Origin: Terriglobia bacterium
Lineage (GTDB): Bacteria; Acidobacteriota; Terriglobia; Bryobacterales; Bryobacteraceae
Direction: 5' to 3'
DNA length: 64,000 nucleotides
Assembly (NCBI GenBank): GCA_020073305.1
Contig: JAIQFK010000002.1
Coordinates: 62,001-126,000, forward strand
How positions within the stretch are numbered: the first letter of the stretch is position 1; every line of letters begins with the position of its first letter. Under the pieces are notes generated by a model. The model had not been told where the DNA came from. It did no database searches and saw only the letters and a program-made list of their open reading frames with translations. A program made the position numbers and the translations under genes. This document shows, in pieces, positions 32,623 to 42,241 of the stretch.

Positions 32623-33351
32623 ATGCGCGCTACTGACGATATGACGCCTTCTCCCAACGGCGACAACTCCGCAAAGCCGATTCGAATCGCGATCGCCGAC
32701 GACCATCCGATCTTTCGCGATGGTCTCAAGCAATTGCTGTCTCTGGAGGCGGATTTCCAGGTGGTCGCGGAACTAGGTCATGGGGACGAGGTCTTGCCGG
32801 CGGTTGAAGCGCAGAAACCCGACATTCTGTTACTCGACCTGAGGATGCCCGGGACACACGGCCTGACGATTCTGCAAAAGTTGCAGCTTGCCGGCAACGG
32901 CGTCACGAGGGTCATCGTCCTGACTGCCACCGAAGATAAGAGCGAGCTCGTGCAGGCCATGAAGCTGGGCACATGCGGCATCGTTCTGAAACAGTCATCA
33001 ACCGATCTTCTGTTCAAGAGCATTCGCAAAGTTCACGCCGGAGAAATCTGGCTGGATTCGGATACCACCGCCGCGGTAATGCAGCACTTCGCCACCGGAA
33101 GCGATGACAACGGTCAGACGCCAGGCACGCACAACGGACGCCCGCGCGAGCGTTCGCCGCTCAGTCAAAGGGAACGGGAAATTGTCGGGCTGGTGGCCCA
33201 GGGCTTCAAGAACAAGGAAATGGCTGAGAAGATGTTCATCAGTGAGCAAACGGTAAAGAACCATCTGCACAACATCTTCGACAAACTGGGAGTTTCCGAC
33301 CGGCTGGAACTGGCGCTCTACGCCATCCACAAGAAACTGCACTTGCAGTAA
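32623..33351 (+). CDS. NarL/FixJ-type response regulator
   Basis: 242 aa. Receiver domain: DDHPIFRDG acidic pocket, phospho-acceptor Asp in ILLLDLRMPG, Thr in VLTAT, Lys in GIVLK. C-terminal LuxR helix-turn-helix: LSQREREIVGLVAQGFKNKEMAEKMFISEQTVKNHL (core about 178-213). No histidine kinase is nearby, so its partner lies elsewhere. A strong promoter with two repeats precedes it. It converges on an NtrC-type regulator with one base between stops. Confidence 0.92.
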   Translation: MRATDDMTPSPNGDNSAKPIRIAIADDHPIFRDGLKQLLSLEADFQVVAELGHGDEVLPAVEAQKPDILLLDLRMPGTHGLTILQKLQLAGNGVTRVIVLTATEDKSELVQAMKLGTCGIVLKQSSTDLLFKSIRKVHAGEIWLDSDTTAAVMQHFATGSDDNGQTPGTHNGRPRERSPLSQREREIVGLVAQGFKNKEMAEKMFISEQTVKNHLHNIFDKLGVSDRLELALYAIHKKLHLQ

Positions 33352-33352
33352 A

Positions 33353-34786
33353 CTACACCACCGCCCCGACCTCTTTCGCCCCGTACTCTTTCAACTTGTT
33401 GTGCAAGGTCTTGAGGCTGATGCCCAGGATTTCAGCGGCGCGCGTTTTGTTGTTCTTGGTGTGTTCGAGCGTGCGCAAGATGAGCCCTTTTTCCGCTTCC
33501 TCGACCGTGGTCCCAATGCGGAATTGCACCGCATCGGTTTCCTGCGGTGCGGCAACCGCCGTCGCCGCGGCGGGCGCCACAACCGCCGCCTGGTTCAGAA
33601 ACATAGCCGGCAGGTGCTTCATCGCGATGGTGCCTTCACCCGCAAGGATGACGGCTCGTTCGAGCACGTTGCGCAGCTCGCGTACATTACCCGGCCAATT
33701 GTGCCGCGCGAAAGCCTCCTGCACTTCGGCCGCAACATCGCTCACGCTGCAGTTGTGCTTCCGGTTCAGGTCGCCGACCAGAAACTCGCTGAGCTTCTCA
33801 ACGTCTTCTCTGCGTTCTCTAAGCGGCGGGAGATGAATGTGGAACACATTGAGGCGATAGAAGAGGTCCTCGCGCAGGAAGCCGCCACGCACCGCCTCTT
33901 CTGGAACTTTGTTGGTGGCCGCCACCAGGCGTACGTCGACCTCGAATTCCGCCTTCCCGCCGATCCGGCGGACCTTGGAGTCTTCGAGAACGCGCAGCAG
34001 CTTGGCTTGAGTGAGCGCGGGCATTTCGCCGATTTCATCGAGCAGCAGCGTGCCATGCTGCGCCAGCTCAAAGCAACCCGCGCGGCGTTCGGAAGCGCCC
34101 GTGAAGGCGCCTTTCTCATGGCCGAATAGTTCGCTTTCGATCAACGTTTCCGGCAAGGCCGCGCAGTTGATGGCGAAGAACGGGCCCTGGTTGCGCGGGC
34201 TGAGCGCGTGGAGCGTGCGCGCCACCAGTTCCTTTCCGGTCCCGCTTTCCCCCGAGATCAGCACGCAGGCGTTGGTCGGGCCCGCCTGCTGCAGCAGCAC
34301 GAAAATCTCCTTCATGCGCGGCGAAGCGCCCACCATCTCGCCCAGCGATCCCTTATAGAGCAGTTGGCGTTCCAGAATGCGATTGGACTGGCGCAGGTTA
34401 TTGTGGCTGGCGGCGAGGCGCAGCAGCGCTTGCAACACGTTGGGTTGAATCGGCTTTTCCAGGAAGTAAAAAGCGTTCAGCTCGTGAATCGCGCGCACCC
34501 CGGTTTCCACGTTCCCGTAAGCCGTGAGCACGATAGCCGGCGGCGCATCACCCAACTCCCGCAACTTGCCCAGAAACTGGAAGCCGTCCATGCCCGGCAT
34601 GTTGAGGTCGGTCACAACCACGTCCGGCGAAAAGCTGGCCACCTTCTCCAGCGCTTCGGCGCCTTCCGCAGCCGTTTCGGCGGACATGTTCCAGGCTTTC
34701 ACCATCCCCGACAGGCCGGTCCGCTGACTGGCCTCGTCGTCCACAATCAACACCTTCAGGAGTTTGTCCACTTGTTCTATTATCAT
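33353..34786 (-). CDS. NtrC-family sigma-54 response regulator
   Basis: 477 aa. Receiver (VLIVDDEASQRTG; Asp in VVVTDLNMPG), an AAA+ domain with Walker A GESGTGKE, the sigma-54-contact loop GAFTGA and Walker B GTLLLDEIGEM, then a Fis-type HTH (EHTKNNKTRAAEILGISLKTLHNKLKEYG; last about 40 residues). It switches on sigma-54 promoters when phosphorylated. The divergent neighbour is a membrane protein of unknown role; no sensor kinase is in view. Confidence 0.93.
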   Translation of the reverse strand: MIIEQVDKLLKVLIVDDEASQRTGLSGMVKAWNMSAETAAEGAEALEKVASFSPDVVVTDLNMPGMDGFQFLGKLRELGDAPPAIVLTAYGNVETGVRAIHELNAFYFLEKPIQPNVLQALLRLAASHNNLRQSNRILERQLLYKGSLGEMVGASPRMKEIFVLLQQAGPTNACVLISGESGTGKELVARTLHALSPRNQGPFFAINCAALPETLIESELFGHEKGAFTGASERRAGCFELAQHGTLLLDEIGEMPALTQAKLLRVLEDSKVRRIGGKAEFEVDVRLVAATNKVPEEAVRGGFLREDLFYRLNVFHIHLPPLRERREDVEKLSEFLVGDLNRKHNCSVSDVAAEVQEAFARHNWPGNVRELRNVLERAVILAGEGTIAMKHLPAMFLNQAAVVAPAAATAVAAPQETDAVQFRIGTTVEEAEKGLILRTLEHTKNNKTRAAEILGISLKTLHNKLKEYGAKEVGAVV

Positions 34787-34883
34787 CCGGCTCGGTCAAT
34801 AATGCTTGGGGTCTGAGCGATAATAGGATTGACGGCATCGCCAGGCGATTCGTGGGTTTGGGGGTGTCTTCCGTTAGAGCCTT

Positions 34884-36434
34884 ATGATTGAAGCTGTTAT
34901 CCGTCGCGCGCGCCAGCGTTATCTGGCTAACGAGCTTTTGGCCCAGGGGGCCTATGCGGCGAGCGCGGGGATGGCAGGCATCATTCTGCTGCTGATTACC
35001 GGGACGCAAATTCTGGACTGGCGCTTCCTGGTGGCGATTTCGGCATGCACACTGGCGCTCGGAATCTCCCGGACTCTGCGCCGCGTGCCGCCGGCCTACG
35101 TGATTGCCCAGCTTGTGGACCGGCGGTTGCTTCTGGCGGATACGCTTTCGACCGCATTGTTTTTTGCCGGCGCGGAAAAGCGGGTTTCCGCAGCAATGCG
35201 CGACGGCCAACGGATGCAAGCCGAGCGGGCAGCCGAGAACGCCGATCTGGAGCGAGCCGTGCCGTTTGCCATGCCTCGTGCCATCTATGCTCTCGCGGTT
35301 CTTGGCTTGGTGGCGTCCGGCCTGTTCGCGTTGCGCTACGGAGTCAGCCGCACGCTCGACCTGCGTGCTCCCCTCGCGCGCATCCTCATGGAAAATTTTG
35401 GCGCCGTGCCCAACGAAAAAGAGGCCGCGCTGCGCAAAGACCCGCGCACGGCGAAGCCCGATGCTCCCAAGCCGATCGGGCTGACTTTACCCGAAGGCGA
35501 TCCGAATAGCCCCCAACAACTCGACCCGGCGCCCGATTCCGCATTGGACACGGTCGGGGTTCCGGATGCAGTGAACGATCCTCTGAACCAGAAAGACGGC
35601 AAGGCCAAATCCGAATCGGCCGGCACGCAGAAGGCGGAGGGGGAGCAGGGCGATTCAACCGATGGAACGGATTCCGCTTCCGGTGAGAGCCTCTCGGACG
35701 GCGCGGAAGGCGCCAAAGAAGCCGGCCAGAAAGGCGCTCCGAGCGATGGCAAGTCGTCGCCCGCCAATTCCGATCAGAATGCGAGCCTGATGGCGAAGCT
35801 GAGAGACGCGATGTCGAGCCTGCTTTCTAAGGTGCGCCCGCAAAACGGGAGCGGATCGCAGCAGCAGTCAAGCGCCGGCCAGAACGCGCAGAAAGCCGGC
35901 ACGCAGCGCGGCACCCAGCGCCAGAACGGCGCATCCAGCGAGGGGCAGCAACAGCAGAATGGCGCTCAGCAATCCGCCGAGGCGGACAGCCAGATGGACG
36001 CCGAAGGCAAAGACGGCCAGAACGCGCAAGCCAAGGGCGGCGGCCACAGCGCCGATCAGCAGGCTTCCAACCAGCCCGGCAGCGGGATCGGCCGCCAGGA
36101 CGGGAACAAAGACGCCAAACTCGCCGAACAACTGGCCGCCATGGGCAAGATCAGCGAGATCATCGGCAAGCGCTCGGCCAACGTGACCGGCGAAATCACG
36201 GTGGAAGTGCCCTCCAGCCAGCAGCAACTCCACACGCCTTACTCTCAAACCAGCGTGACGCACACCGACGCGGGCGGCGACATCAGCCGCGACGAAGTGC
36301 CGGTGATCTTCCAGCAGTATGTGCAGCAGTACTTCGAGCAGTTAAGAAAGCAGCCGCCGGTCCGGAAGGGCGAAACCACCACCCGCAGCAAAGTGCAGAC
36401 CCCCGCCACCAAGACGCAGCCGCCGTCGCTGTAG
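34884..36434 (+). CDS. membrane protein with long Gln/Ser/Gly-rich disordered region
   Basis: 516 aa. Two N-terminal membrane helices (about 20-58) and a third at about 130-150, then about 230 residues of low complexity rich in Gln, Ser, Ala and Asn (clusters such as QQQSSAGQNAQ). The folded C-terminus (about 430-500) ends in EVPVIFQQYVQQYFEQLRK followed by a Lys/Thr tail. It is probably a large periplasmic or cytoplasmic tail on a membrane anchor. No named family was recognised. It sits back to back with the NtrC regulator and is a candidate target of it. Confidence 0.55.
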   Translation: MIEAVIRRARQRYLANELLAQGAYAASAGMAGIILLLITGTQILDWRFLVAISACTLALGISRTLRRVPPAYVIAQLVDRRLLLADTLSTALFFAGAEKRVSAAMRDGQRMQAERAAENADLERAVPFAMPRAIYALAVLGLVASGLFALRYGVSRTLDLRAPLARILMENFGAVPNEKEAALRKDPRTAKPDAPKPIGLTLPEGDPNSPQQLDPAPDSALDTVGVPDAVNDPLNQKDGKAKSESAGTQKAEGEQGDSTDGTDSASGESLSDGAEGAKEAGQKGAPSDGKSSPANSDQNASLMAKLRDAMSSLLSKVRPQNGSGSQQQSSAGQNAQKAGTQRGTQRQNGASSEGQQQQNGAQQSAEADSQMDAEGKDGQNAQAKGGGHSADQQASNQPGSGIGRQDGNKDAKLAEQLAAMGKISEIIGKRSANVTGEITVEVPSSQQQLHTPYSQTSVTHTDAGGDISRDEVPVIFQQYVQQYFEQLRKQPPVRKGETTTRSKVQTPATKTQPPSL

Positions 36435-36495
36435 TCTCTCGCCAAAAGCTCCTTGGGTTTGACAGTTTACCTGAACGGCCGTATACCCATGTCGA

Positions 36496-36757
36496 ATGCT
36501 GACCCGAGATGAGAAGAATCGCACCGCACTCCTGCAGGGCACGCTGGACCTGCTGATCCTCCGCATTCTCGTCTTCGGCCCGCAGCACGGCCAGGGGGTG
36601 GCCCGCGCGATTCAGGAGCAATCGGAAGACGTGCTGCTGGTGGATCACGGGGCGCTTTACCCCGCGCTGCAGCGCCTGGAAGCGCAGGGCTGGCCGCTGG
36701 CGCAAACTCGCCGGCGCGATCGCGCACGTGCTGGACCCGGAAGCCCAGGAGGGATGA
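36496..36757 (+). pseudogene. PadR relic of an ADOP module
   Basis: Starts MLTRDEKNRTALLQGTLDLL and continues through DHGALYPALQRLEAQGW, a clear PadR winged helix. Then it switches: the adjacent frame supplies only the last codons, RKLAGAIAHVLDPEAQEG with a stop at 36755-36757. About 35 codons of the wing are missing and the frame has shifted. It is normally the repressor that accompanies ADOP permeases, whose N-terminal relic follows directly. Confidence 0.7.
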
Positions 36758-36760
36758 GTC

Positions 36761-36937
36761 ATGTTTGGCCGCAAACGTCCGCTGTCAGACTTCTCAGCGG
36801 AACTCGAAGCTCATCTCGTCCTCGAAATCGACCGTCTTCGCGAGCAAGGGCTGAGCGAAGACGATGCCGGCGCGCAAGCGCGGCTTACTAACAGGGCGCC
36901 GACTTCGACTCCGCAGTCTTGCGCAGTACCTGTTTGA
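36761..36937 (+). pseudogene. N-terminal relic of an ADOP permease
   Basis: 58 codons: MFGRKRPLSDFSAELEAHLV and then DRLREQGLSEDDAGAQARL, the characteristic cytoplasmic start of acidobacterial duplicated orphan permeases. It then runs into unrelated sequence and stops. The remaining roughly 750 codons are absent. It starts three bases after the PadR relic's stop, preserving the ancestral operon junction. Its 3' end overlaps the DUF1801 gene on the other strand. Confidence 0.75.
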
Positions 36938-37246
36938 GCACCTCGAAGTCGATCTTGTCCGGCTTTGTAAAACGGATGCATCCCTTGCCGATGCTCGCTG
37001 CGGAAAGCGCGCTGCGAAACTCGTCAACCACATCTTTCTTCATCACATAAAGGGAGATTGTTTTTGGCTCGCAAACGAAACCTCCAGCACCCCGTTGCGT
37101 TTGTAACCCGGCATGCCGTACTCGATGCATTCCTCATAGCCGGTCAAGTTCTGCCGGCAGAGGCTTAGCAACTTCCGAACTGCCGGCCGCCGCTCGGCAG
37201 GCACCTCTTCGATGTAGGTCTGTACATTGGGCGCCTTACTGGTCAT
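36888..37246 (-). pseudogene. DUF1801 (YdhG-like) protein with a frameshift
   Basis: The first frame (37246 down) reads MTSKAPNVQTYIEEVPAERR and YEECIEYGMPGYKRNG, both DUF1801 signatures. It ends near 37043. The adjacent frame continues with ISLYVMKKDVVDEFRSALS and CIRFTKPDKIDFEVLKQ to 36888. One base is missing near an A-run at about 37060, as in the photolyase. Intact proteins are about 118 aa, and their role is unknown. Confidence 0.8.
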
Positions 37247-37298
37247 CCTTGACTCCTGCTTTTTGCATAAGTTTAACCTGTAGACTGGTTCGATCGGT

Positions 37299-37832
37299 AT
37301 GCTAAGTAGGTCGGTTCTTCTCTGCCCCGCGCTATTGATTCACTGTATGGCTCAACCACCACGAGCGCCGAACGTCGAAGCGCAGCGCGAGGCGATGAAG
37401 AAACTAGCCTTCCTGGTTGGGACCTGGTCTGGGGAAGCGCACGTTTTTCGCGGGCCCGGTGAACCCCTCGAGTTGATCCAGACCGAGGAAGCCCGGTACA
37501 AGCTGGACGGATTGCTTCTCATTATCGAGGGAGTCGGGCGATCGAGGGCGGATGGCAAGCTGGCTCTCCAGGCGTTCGGAATCGTTTCTTACGATGACCA
37601 AACAGGAACTTACCACATGCGCGCATTCAATGATGGACGCTGGTTGGAAACCGACGTGACGCTGGCCGACGGCGGCCACGGACTCGCCTGGGGTTTTACG
37701 CTGGGAGAAATCAGAACCAAATCAACGTTGCGCTTAAATGAAAAGGGTGATTGGACGGAACTCCACGAAATAACGATGGGGTCTCAGGCTCCGCGTAAAT
37801 TCATGGAGCTCACGGTCAGGCCGCAACGATAG
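37299..37832 (+). CDS. secreted DUF1579-like beta-barrel protein
   Basis: 177 aa. It has a possible signal peptide (about residues 1-18, ending MAQPP), then KKLAFLVGTWSGEAHVFRG, a G-x-W opening like DUF1579 and lipocalin-fold proteins. A central YHMRAFNDGRW strand and alternating beta strands follow. Ligand unknown. It lies divergent from the DUF1801 gene, in the decay-prone zone, but is itself intact. Confidence 0.6.
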   Translation: MLSRSVLLCPALLIHCMAQPPRAPNVEAQREAMKKLAFLVGTWSGEAHVFRGPGEPLELIQTEEARYKLDGLLLIIEGVGRSRADGKLALQAFGIVSYDDQTGTYHMRAFNDGRWLETDVTLADGGHGLAWGFTLGEIRTKSTLRLNEKGDWTELHEITMGSQAPRKFMELTVRPQR

Positions 37833-37953
37833 CCAGACGTCCCGCCCGGCAAACTTTTCTCGAAATATCTGGGTCCGGGCTGTCGAGAACCGGCCGCGTG
37901 CTCCGACTCACAGAGGAAAGCGCACAACCGGTGCGAAATTCGAAAGGAGCTTG

Positions 37954-38331
37954 ATGATGCACTGCCCGAAGACGGGTTATGACACGTTTGGCGCTTGGCC
38001 GCAGAAGGACATCCAGGCGCACATCGGGTTCATGCTCAGTCTTAACCAGGATCTCCGCGAATCCGGGGAGTTGGTATCCGCCGAAGGCTTGGCCAGCCCG
38101 CAGCAGGCGAAGATGGTGCGAGCCGGGAAGGACGGCGCGCCGATCACGGATGGAGTTTTCCCGGAATCGAAAGAGTTTCTCGCCGGCTACTGGATCGTGG
38201 ACGTAGAAAGTCCGGAGCAGGCGTATAAGCTCGCCGCGCGAGTTTCCGCGGGGCCCGGCCCCAAAGACAGGGGGAACCAACCCATCGAAGTGCGGCCGGT
38301 GATGAGCGGTCCGCCTCCCGAAATGCTTTGA
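37954..38331 (+). CDS. YCII/DGPF-family protein
   Basis: 125 aa from ATG 37954 (the codon before is also a possible TTG start), with AGGAG upstream. The YCII-related ferredoxin-like fold shows ITDGVFPESKEFLAGYWIVDV, the DGPF-like signature, near residues 70-90. Such genes normally precede an ECF-like sigma factor, and here the next frame is a relic of exactly that type, overlapping the stop. Confidence 0.78.
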   Translation: MMHCPKTGYDTFGAWPQKDIQAHIGFMLSLNQDLRESGELVSAEGLASPQQAKMVRAGKDGAPITDGVFPESKEFLAGYWIVDVESPEQAYKLAARVSAGPGPKDRGNQPIEVRPVMSGPPPEML

Positions 38332-38583
38332 CGGGATTCGCTATGACACCCGAGCGCTTCCCGGACGATGTGTGGGATCAGAAGCAGATCTCCGAGGGCA
38401 TCCCGCTTCTCACCGCCGCTCTGTCGAAGGGATCGATCGGCGCATACCAGCTACAGGCCGCCATCGCGGCGGGAGGCGGCAATTGCGCACTACCGCATTG
38501 CCGCCGGCCGGACGACTAGCTTACCGGAACGCAATTACCTGATGACCCAGGCCGCCCGGCTCAGTGAGAGCGCGGGCCATTAA
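38328..38583 (+). pseudogene. relic of a YCII-associated sigma-70-like factor
   Basis: Two pieces of the C-terminal half survive in neighbouring frames: DVWDQKQISEGIPLLTAALSK with GAYQLQAAIAA, and then AHYRIAAGRTTSLPERNYLMT ending at 38583. The usual N-terminal sigma-2 and sigma-4 regions are gone. The match to COG4941-type RNA polymerase sigma factors is by eye. It keeps the ancestral order after the YCII gene. Confidence 0.65.
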
Positions 38584-38625
38584 GCTTGGTGCGGCCCCGG
38601 CCGATCCTAATGCGAACTCGAAAAC

Positions 38626-41600
38626 TCAGAACGTAAACCGCCCTACCACCTGAATGTTCCTCGGCTGTGTAACGGTGCCGTTCCACACCCCGAAACTCGT
38701 GCTGGATGGGTCGTTGTTAAAGGGAATGCAATCGCCGAATGCCTCGCCATCGCACGTGAAGTAGTGATTGTTGAACAGGTTGAAAATCTCGGCTTTTAAC
38801 TCAAAATTGAGCCGCTGCTCTTTGAAGCCGAACTTCTTGCCAATCGAGAGATTGACGTCCCGATACGGCGATCCTCGGACGGAACTTACTCGCGGCCCGG
38901 TGCCCAGGTAATTCCCGTTCGCGAACATCGAATTCGGCTCAAAAGCGGCCGCATTGAAAATGGGCTGGTTCACATTGATAGAGCCCCACGATTGCGCCAG
39001 CACGTGACCGTTGATTCCGGGAAGGCACTGGGCCTGGAACTGCGAGGGGACGCCGCAAACTGTTGAGTTTTGGAAGTAGAACGGCATTCCAGACGTGAAT
39101 TTCATGCTCGTTGCGAGCACCCAGCCCCCTACCAGGTAGTTGGCGGGACCCGTACTGTGCAGCCACCGTTTCCCGCTGCCGAAGGGAAGATCGTAAGTGG
39201 CCATCAGCGCGATGACGTGCGGAATGTCATCCGGGGAGAGTGACGAATTGCGGCTGCCTTGGTATGGGTTGATCACACCGCCTATGTGCCCGTAATTGGC
39301 TGTGGCCTGGGTGGTCGAAGAAGCATCGGAGGTCAGCCTCGAGTACGTATAGTTCGCCTGAAGGTAAAGTCCGTTCGAGAAATTTTTCTGGAAGTTCAAT
39401 TGGAACGCGTTGTATAGCGAAACGCCTTGGTTCTCGTTCAAGCCGATGAGCCCGCCGCAGAATTGCGGATACGCCACCATGGCTTGCGCCACCGTAGGCG
39501 CGCATCCCCCCGCGCTGTTCAATTGCTGTGCCCAATTGGCGTAGGGCACGCTGACTCCATAGAGCGAAGTCTGTCCAGGCTGGAAAACCGTATTCAATTC
39601 GGTGCTTCCCATGCTGGTCAGCAGCGAGGGATTCAGGTAATTGAGCGGCTGCAACTGAGAAGGAAGATGTGTGCCCTTGTTGCCTACGTAAGCCACGCTG
39701 ACAAAGGAGCTGTTCGTAATTTTTCGTTCGACCGTCAAATTCCACTGCTGCGTGTACGAAAGGTGGTTGGCGTACGTGGGACGATACATCGGGCTGTGCC
39801 CGTTGTCGGCGCCTTGGCTGATATTCGGCGCCTTGCTGTAGGCCGGGAAGCCATTGTCTAGGTAAAAAGACGGCTCGTAACCACTCAGGGAATTGCCGAA
39901 ATTGGCGACCGGATTAAAGCCGTCGAGATTCATGCCGCCACCCCAGCCGGGGTAAAACGCCTGAGTATAGAAGAGGCCATAGCCGGCGCGGACGACGGTT
40001 TTCTCATCCAGCCGGTAGGCCGCGCCGAGTCGGGGCCCAAAGCCCCTGTTAAATACGTCTTCGGGATAACGCTTGCCGAAGCTGGCAGCGCCCCACTTGT
40101 TGCCGGCAAAGGCCAGGCTGCCGGGCAGGTTGCCGGCGTCTGGGTTCGGAGCGAAGGTGAAGAACGCCAGATGGTCGCCCGTCTCGACGGTGGGCGTGAA
40201 CCGGTCCCAGCGGACGCCGTAGTTCACCGTCAGCTTGCGGGTGACCTTCCATACATCGCCCACGTGCCACGTATAGGCGAGTTGCTGGGGGCCGTTCGTG
40301 GCTACGTTCCAGACATTCAGATTACCGTTGTCCACGGCGCCGATCAGGAAGCTGGCGTAAGGGTCCCCGCTGGGCTTGCCCGGCAATGCCGTAGAGAGGT
40401 CTGTAAAGGCTACCGTACCGGACTGGTTACTGTTGGTCCGGTTGACCTCCGCCAGATGCCGGAATTCGCCGCCGATTTTGATCTCATGGGCCCCATGAAC
40501 CCACGTGACCATGTCATTGACAATGTGGGAGGGCCGCGTCGTCTTATTCAGGGAACCAAGGCCGGCCGATTGGCCCCACTGCGGAAGATTGCTGAATCCG
40601 CTCGTGGAGAAGGTGGCTTGGGGAGAAGCGAGATAGGCAACCGCGTTCGGAATCATGGGAAGAACCGCAGGGTTCTGGGCCGGGATCGAGCCGTAACCTT
40701 CATTGCGGTTCCCGTAACCGTAAGCAAAGTGGTTCAACACGGTGGGACTGAAGATGTGATCCCAGTTGAAGCGGCTCACCCACGCATCCTCCGGATCTGC
40801 TGGATTTGAACTGCAGATCGGGAGAGGCAGTTCGCATTGCGCAAGCGGGGGGTTGTGCTGCCGCCAGATGGAGGCGAAGAAGTGGTCTTGGTCGCTCCAG
40901 TTGTAGTCGATCCGGTACAAGTACAGGTTCTGGTTGGAGAGAATGCCGTCGGAGATGGGCGGCGCCAGGAAATTGTTGTAGGCTCCCGGAGCGGTGGTTG
41001 TCGGCAGGAAACTCATCCATTTCAAGGCCAAAGCGCTTTGCTCGCTGGCCGGAATCTGATTTCCGGAGAAGGGAGCGCGCGAGATGACGCCGTTGGTGAT
41101 GGTCTCCGATTTTGGATCATAGATGGGAATGCTCAGATCGGAGAAGTTGCCGGTCCGTTCCTGCGCGGAAGGTATCGAAAGCAGGTGACGGCTGGCGCCT
41201 CCCAGCGAGCGCAACCAATCGAAGTTCGCGAAGAAGTACGTCTTGTGCTTCGATCCCCAGATGAACGGCACCGGCTTGATGAGCACAGGGCCGCCGATCA
41301 TGAATCCGGGCTCGTTTTCATTGTCCTTGGGGCGCGCGTCGCCGGCGGGGCGGTTGTTGGTGAACTGCAGCGCATTCAGGTCTTTGTTGCGCAGGTATTC
41401 GAAAGCGCCGCCGTGGAACTGATCGCCCCCATGCCGCGTAGTGACGATCATCTCGCCGCCCGTGGTGGTGCCGTACTCGGGCAAATAGCTCGACGTCAGC
41501 ACTCTCACCTCTTCCACCATGTCCGGCGTGGTCGCGAAGTCGAAGAACGCCACCATGCCGCTTTGCGACATCGTGCCCTCCTGCATGCTGACGCCGTCCA

Positions 41601-42174
41601 TAACGGCTTCATCGCCCATCCTCAGGCCGCCGTTGATGCGCGCATTGAAAGTCTGCACACTGGTGCCCGTGTTGACGCCCGGAAGGAACGTGGCAAATTG
41701 CATGGCATTCCGGGGCGTTCCCGCCGACACCAGCAGCGGCAGTTCCTGGATCACGTCCGGTGCCACGCCTTCCTGTTTCTGGCCGTTGTCCACGTTGATC
41801 GTAGACACTTCGGCCGACACTTCCACCTTGATGGACGCATCGCCGACTTGTATTACCGGATCGATGCGGCGAGATTCGGCGATCACTAACAGGATTCTCG
41901 TGGACGAATAGGTCTTGAATCCGGCCGCCTCCACCGATAGGTCATAATTGCCGGGCTGCAAGTTGGCGAAAATGTACCGGCCGTCTGAGTCCGTCTTTAC
42001 CGTCGAGGTGAACTGCCGGTCCGAGCCAGTACACGTAACCGTCGCGTTCGGCACCACTGATCCCGACTGGTCCGTGACCGTGCCACTCAAAGTGGCGTTC
42101 TGACTTTGAGCAAAGGCAACTGCAGCAAATAGCAGCAGGCCAACAAATAGCCTCAATTGCGAGCAACGTGGCAT
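38626..42174 (-). CDS. Oar-like TonB-dependent outer membrane receptor 2
   Basis: 1182 aa from the second of two adjacent ATG codons (42174); GGAGG is five bases upstream. A signal peptide (about 1-24, ending AFAQ) precedes a carboxypeptidase-regulatory-like domain (LSGTVTDQSGSVVPNATV), a plug with a possible ARINGG region, and a long barrel ending VVGRFTF. Compared with receptor 1 it is longer and differs in the plug. An extended -10 element lies upstream. The TPR genes on the other side may be functionally linked but are divergent. Confidence 0.9.
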   Translation of the reverse strand: MPRCSQLRLFVGLLLFAAVAFAQSQNATLSGTVTDQSGSVVPNATVTCTGSDRQFTSTVKTDSDGRYIFANLQPGNYDLSVEAAGFKTYSSTRILLVIAESRRIDPVIQVGDASIKVEVSAEVSTINVDNGQKQEGVAPDVIQELPLLVSAGTPRNAMQFATFLPGVNTGTSVQTFNARINGGLRMGDEAVMDGVSMQEGTMSQSGMVAFFDFATTPDMVEEVRVLTSSYLPEYGTTTGGEMIVTTRHGGDQFHGGAFEYLRNKDLNALQFTNNRPAGDARPKDNENEPGFMIGGPVLIKPVPFIWGSKHKTYFFANFDWLRSLGGASRHLLSIPSAQERTGNFSDLSIPIYDPKSETITNGVISRAPFSGNQIPASEQSALALKWMSFLPTTTAPGAYNNFLAPPISDGILSNQNLYLYRIDYNWSDQDHFFASIWRQHNPPLAQCELPLPICSSNPADPEDAWVSRFNWDHIFSPTVLNHFAYGYGNRNEGYGSIPAQNPAVLPMIPNAVAYLASPQATFSTSGFSNLPQWGQSAGLGSLNKTTRPSHIVNDMVTWVHGAHEIKIGGEFRHLAEVNRTNSNQSGTVAFTDLSTALPGKPSGDPYASFLIGAVDNGNLNVWNVATNGPQQLAYTWHVGDVWKVTRKLTVNYGVRWDRFTPTVETGDHLAFFTFAPNPDAGNLPGSLAFAGNKWGAASFGKRYPEDVFNRGFGPRLGAAYRLDEKTVVRAGYGLFYTQAFYPGWGGGMNLDGFNPVANFGNSLSGYEPSFYLDNGFPAYSKAPNISQGADNGHSPMYRPTYANHLSYTQQWNLTVERKITNSSFVSVAYVGNKGTHLPSQLQPLNYLNPSLLTSMGSTELNTVFQPGQTSLYGVSVPYANWAQQLNSAGGCAPTVAQAMVAYPQFCGGLIGLNENQGVSLYNAFQLNFQKNFSNGLYLQANYTYSRLTSDASSTTQATANYGHIGGVINPYQGSRNSSLSPDDIPHVIALMATYDLPFGSGKRWLHSTGPANYLVGGWVLATSMKFTSGMPFYFQNSTVCGVPSQFQAQCLPGINGHVLAQSWGSINVNQPIFNAAAFEPNSMFANGNYLGTGPRVSSVRGSPYRDVNLSIGKKFGFKEQRLNFELKAEIFNLFNNHYFTCDGEAFGDCIPFNNDPSSTSFGVWNGTVTQPRNIQVVGRFTF

Positions 42175-42232
42175 CATAACCTCCAAATTCCCTGACATGT
42201 TCGAGTTCCCGTGGTGTAAACGATTTCCAGGG

Positions 42233-42241
42233 AGTATAGCA
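42233..42241 (-). promoter_or_regulatory. extended -10 promoter element for receptor 2
   Basis: On the minus strand TGC followed by TATACT gives an extended -10 about 60 bases before the ATG. No good -35 is visible. A run of ten A lies next to it at 42249-42258 on the plus strand. Confidence 0.45.
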
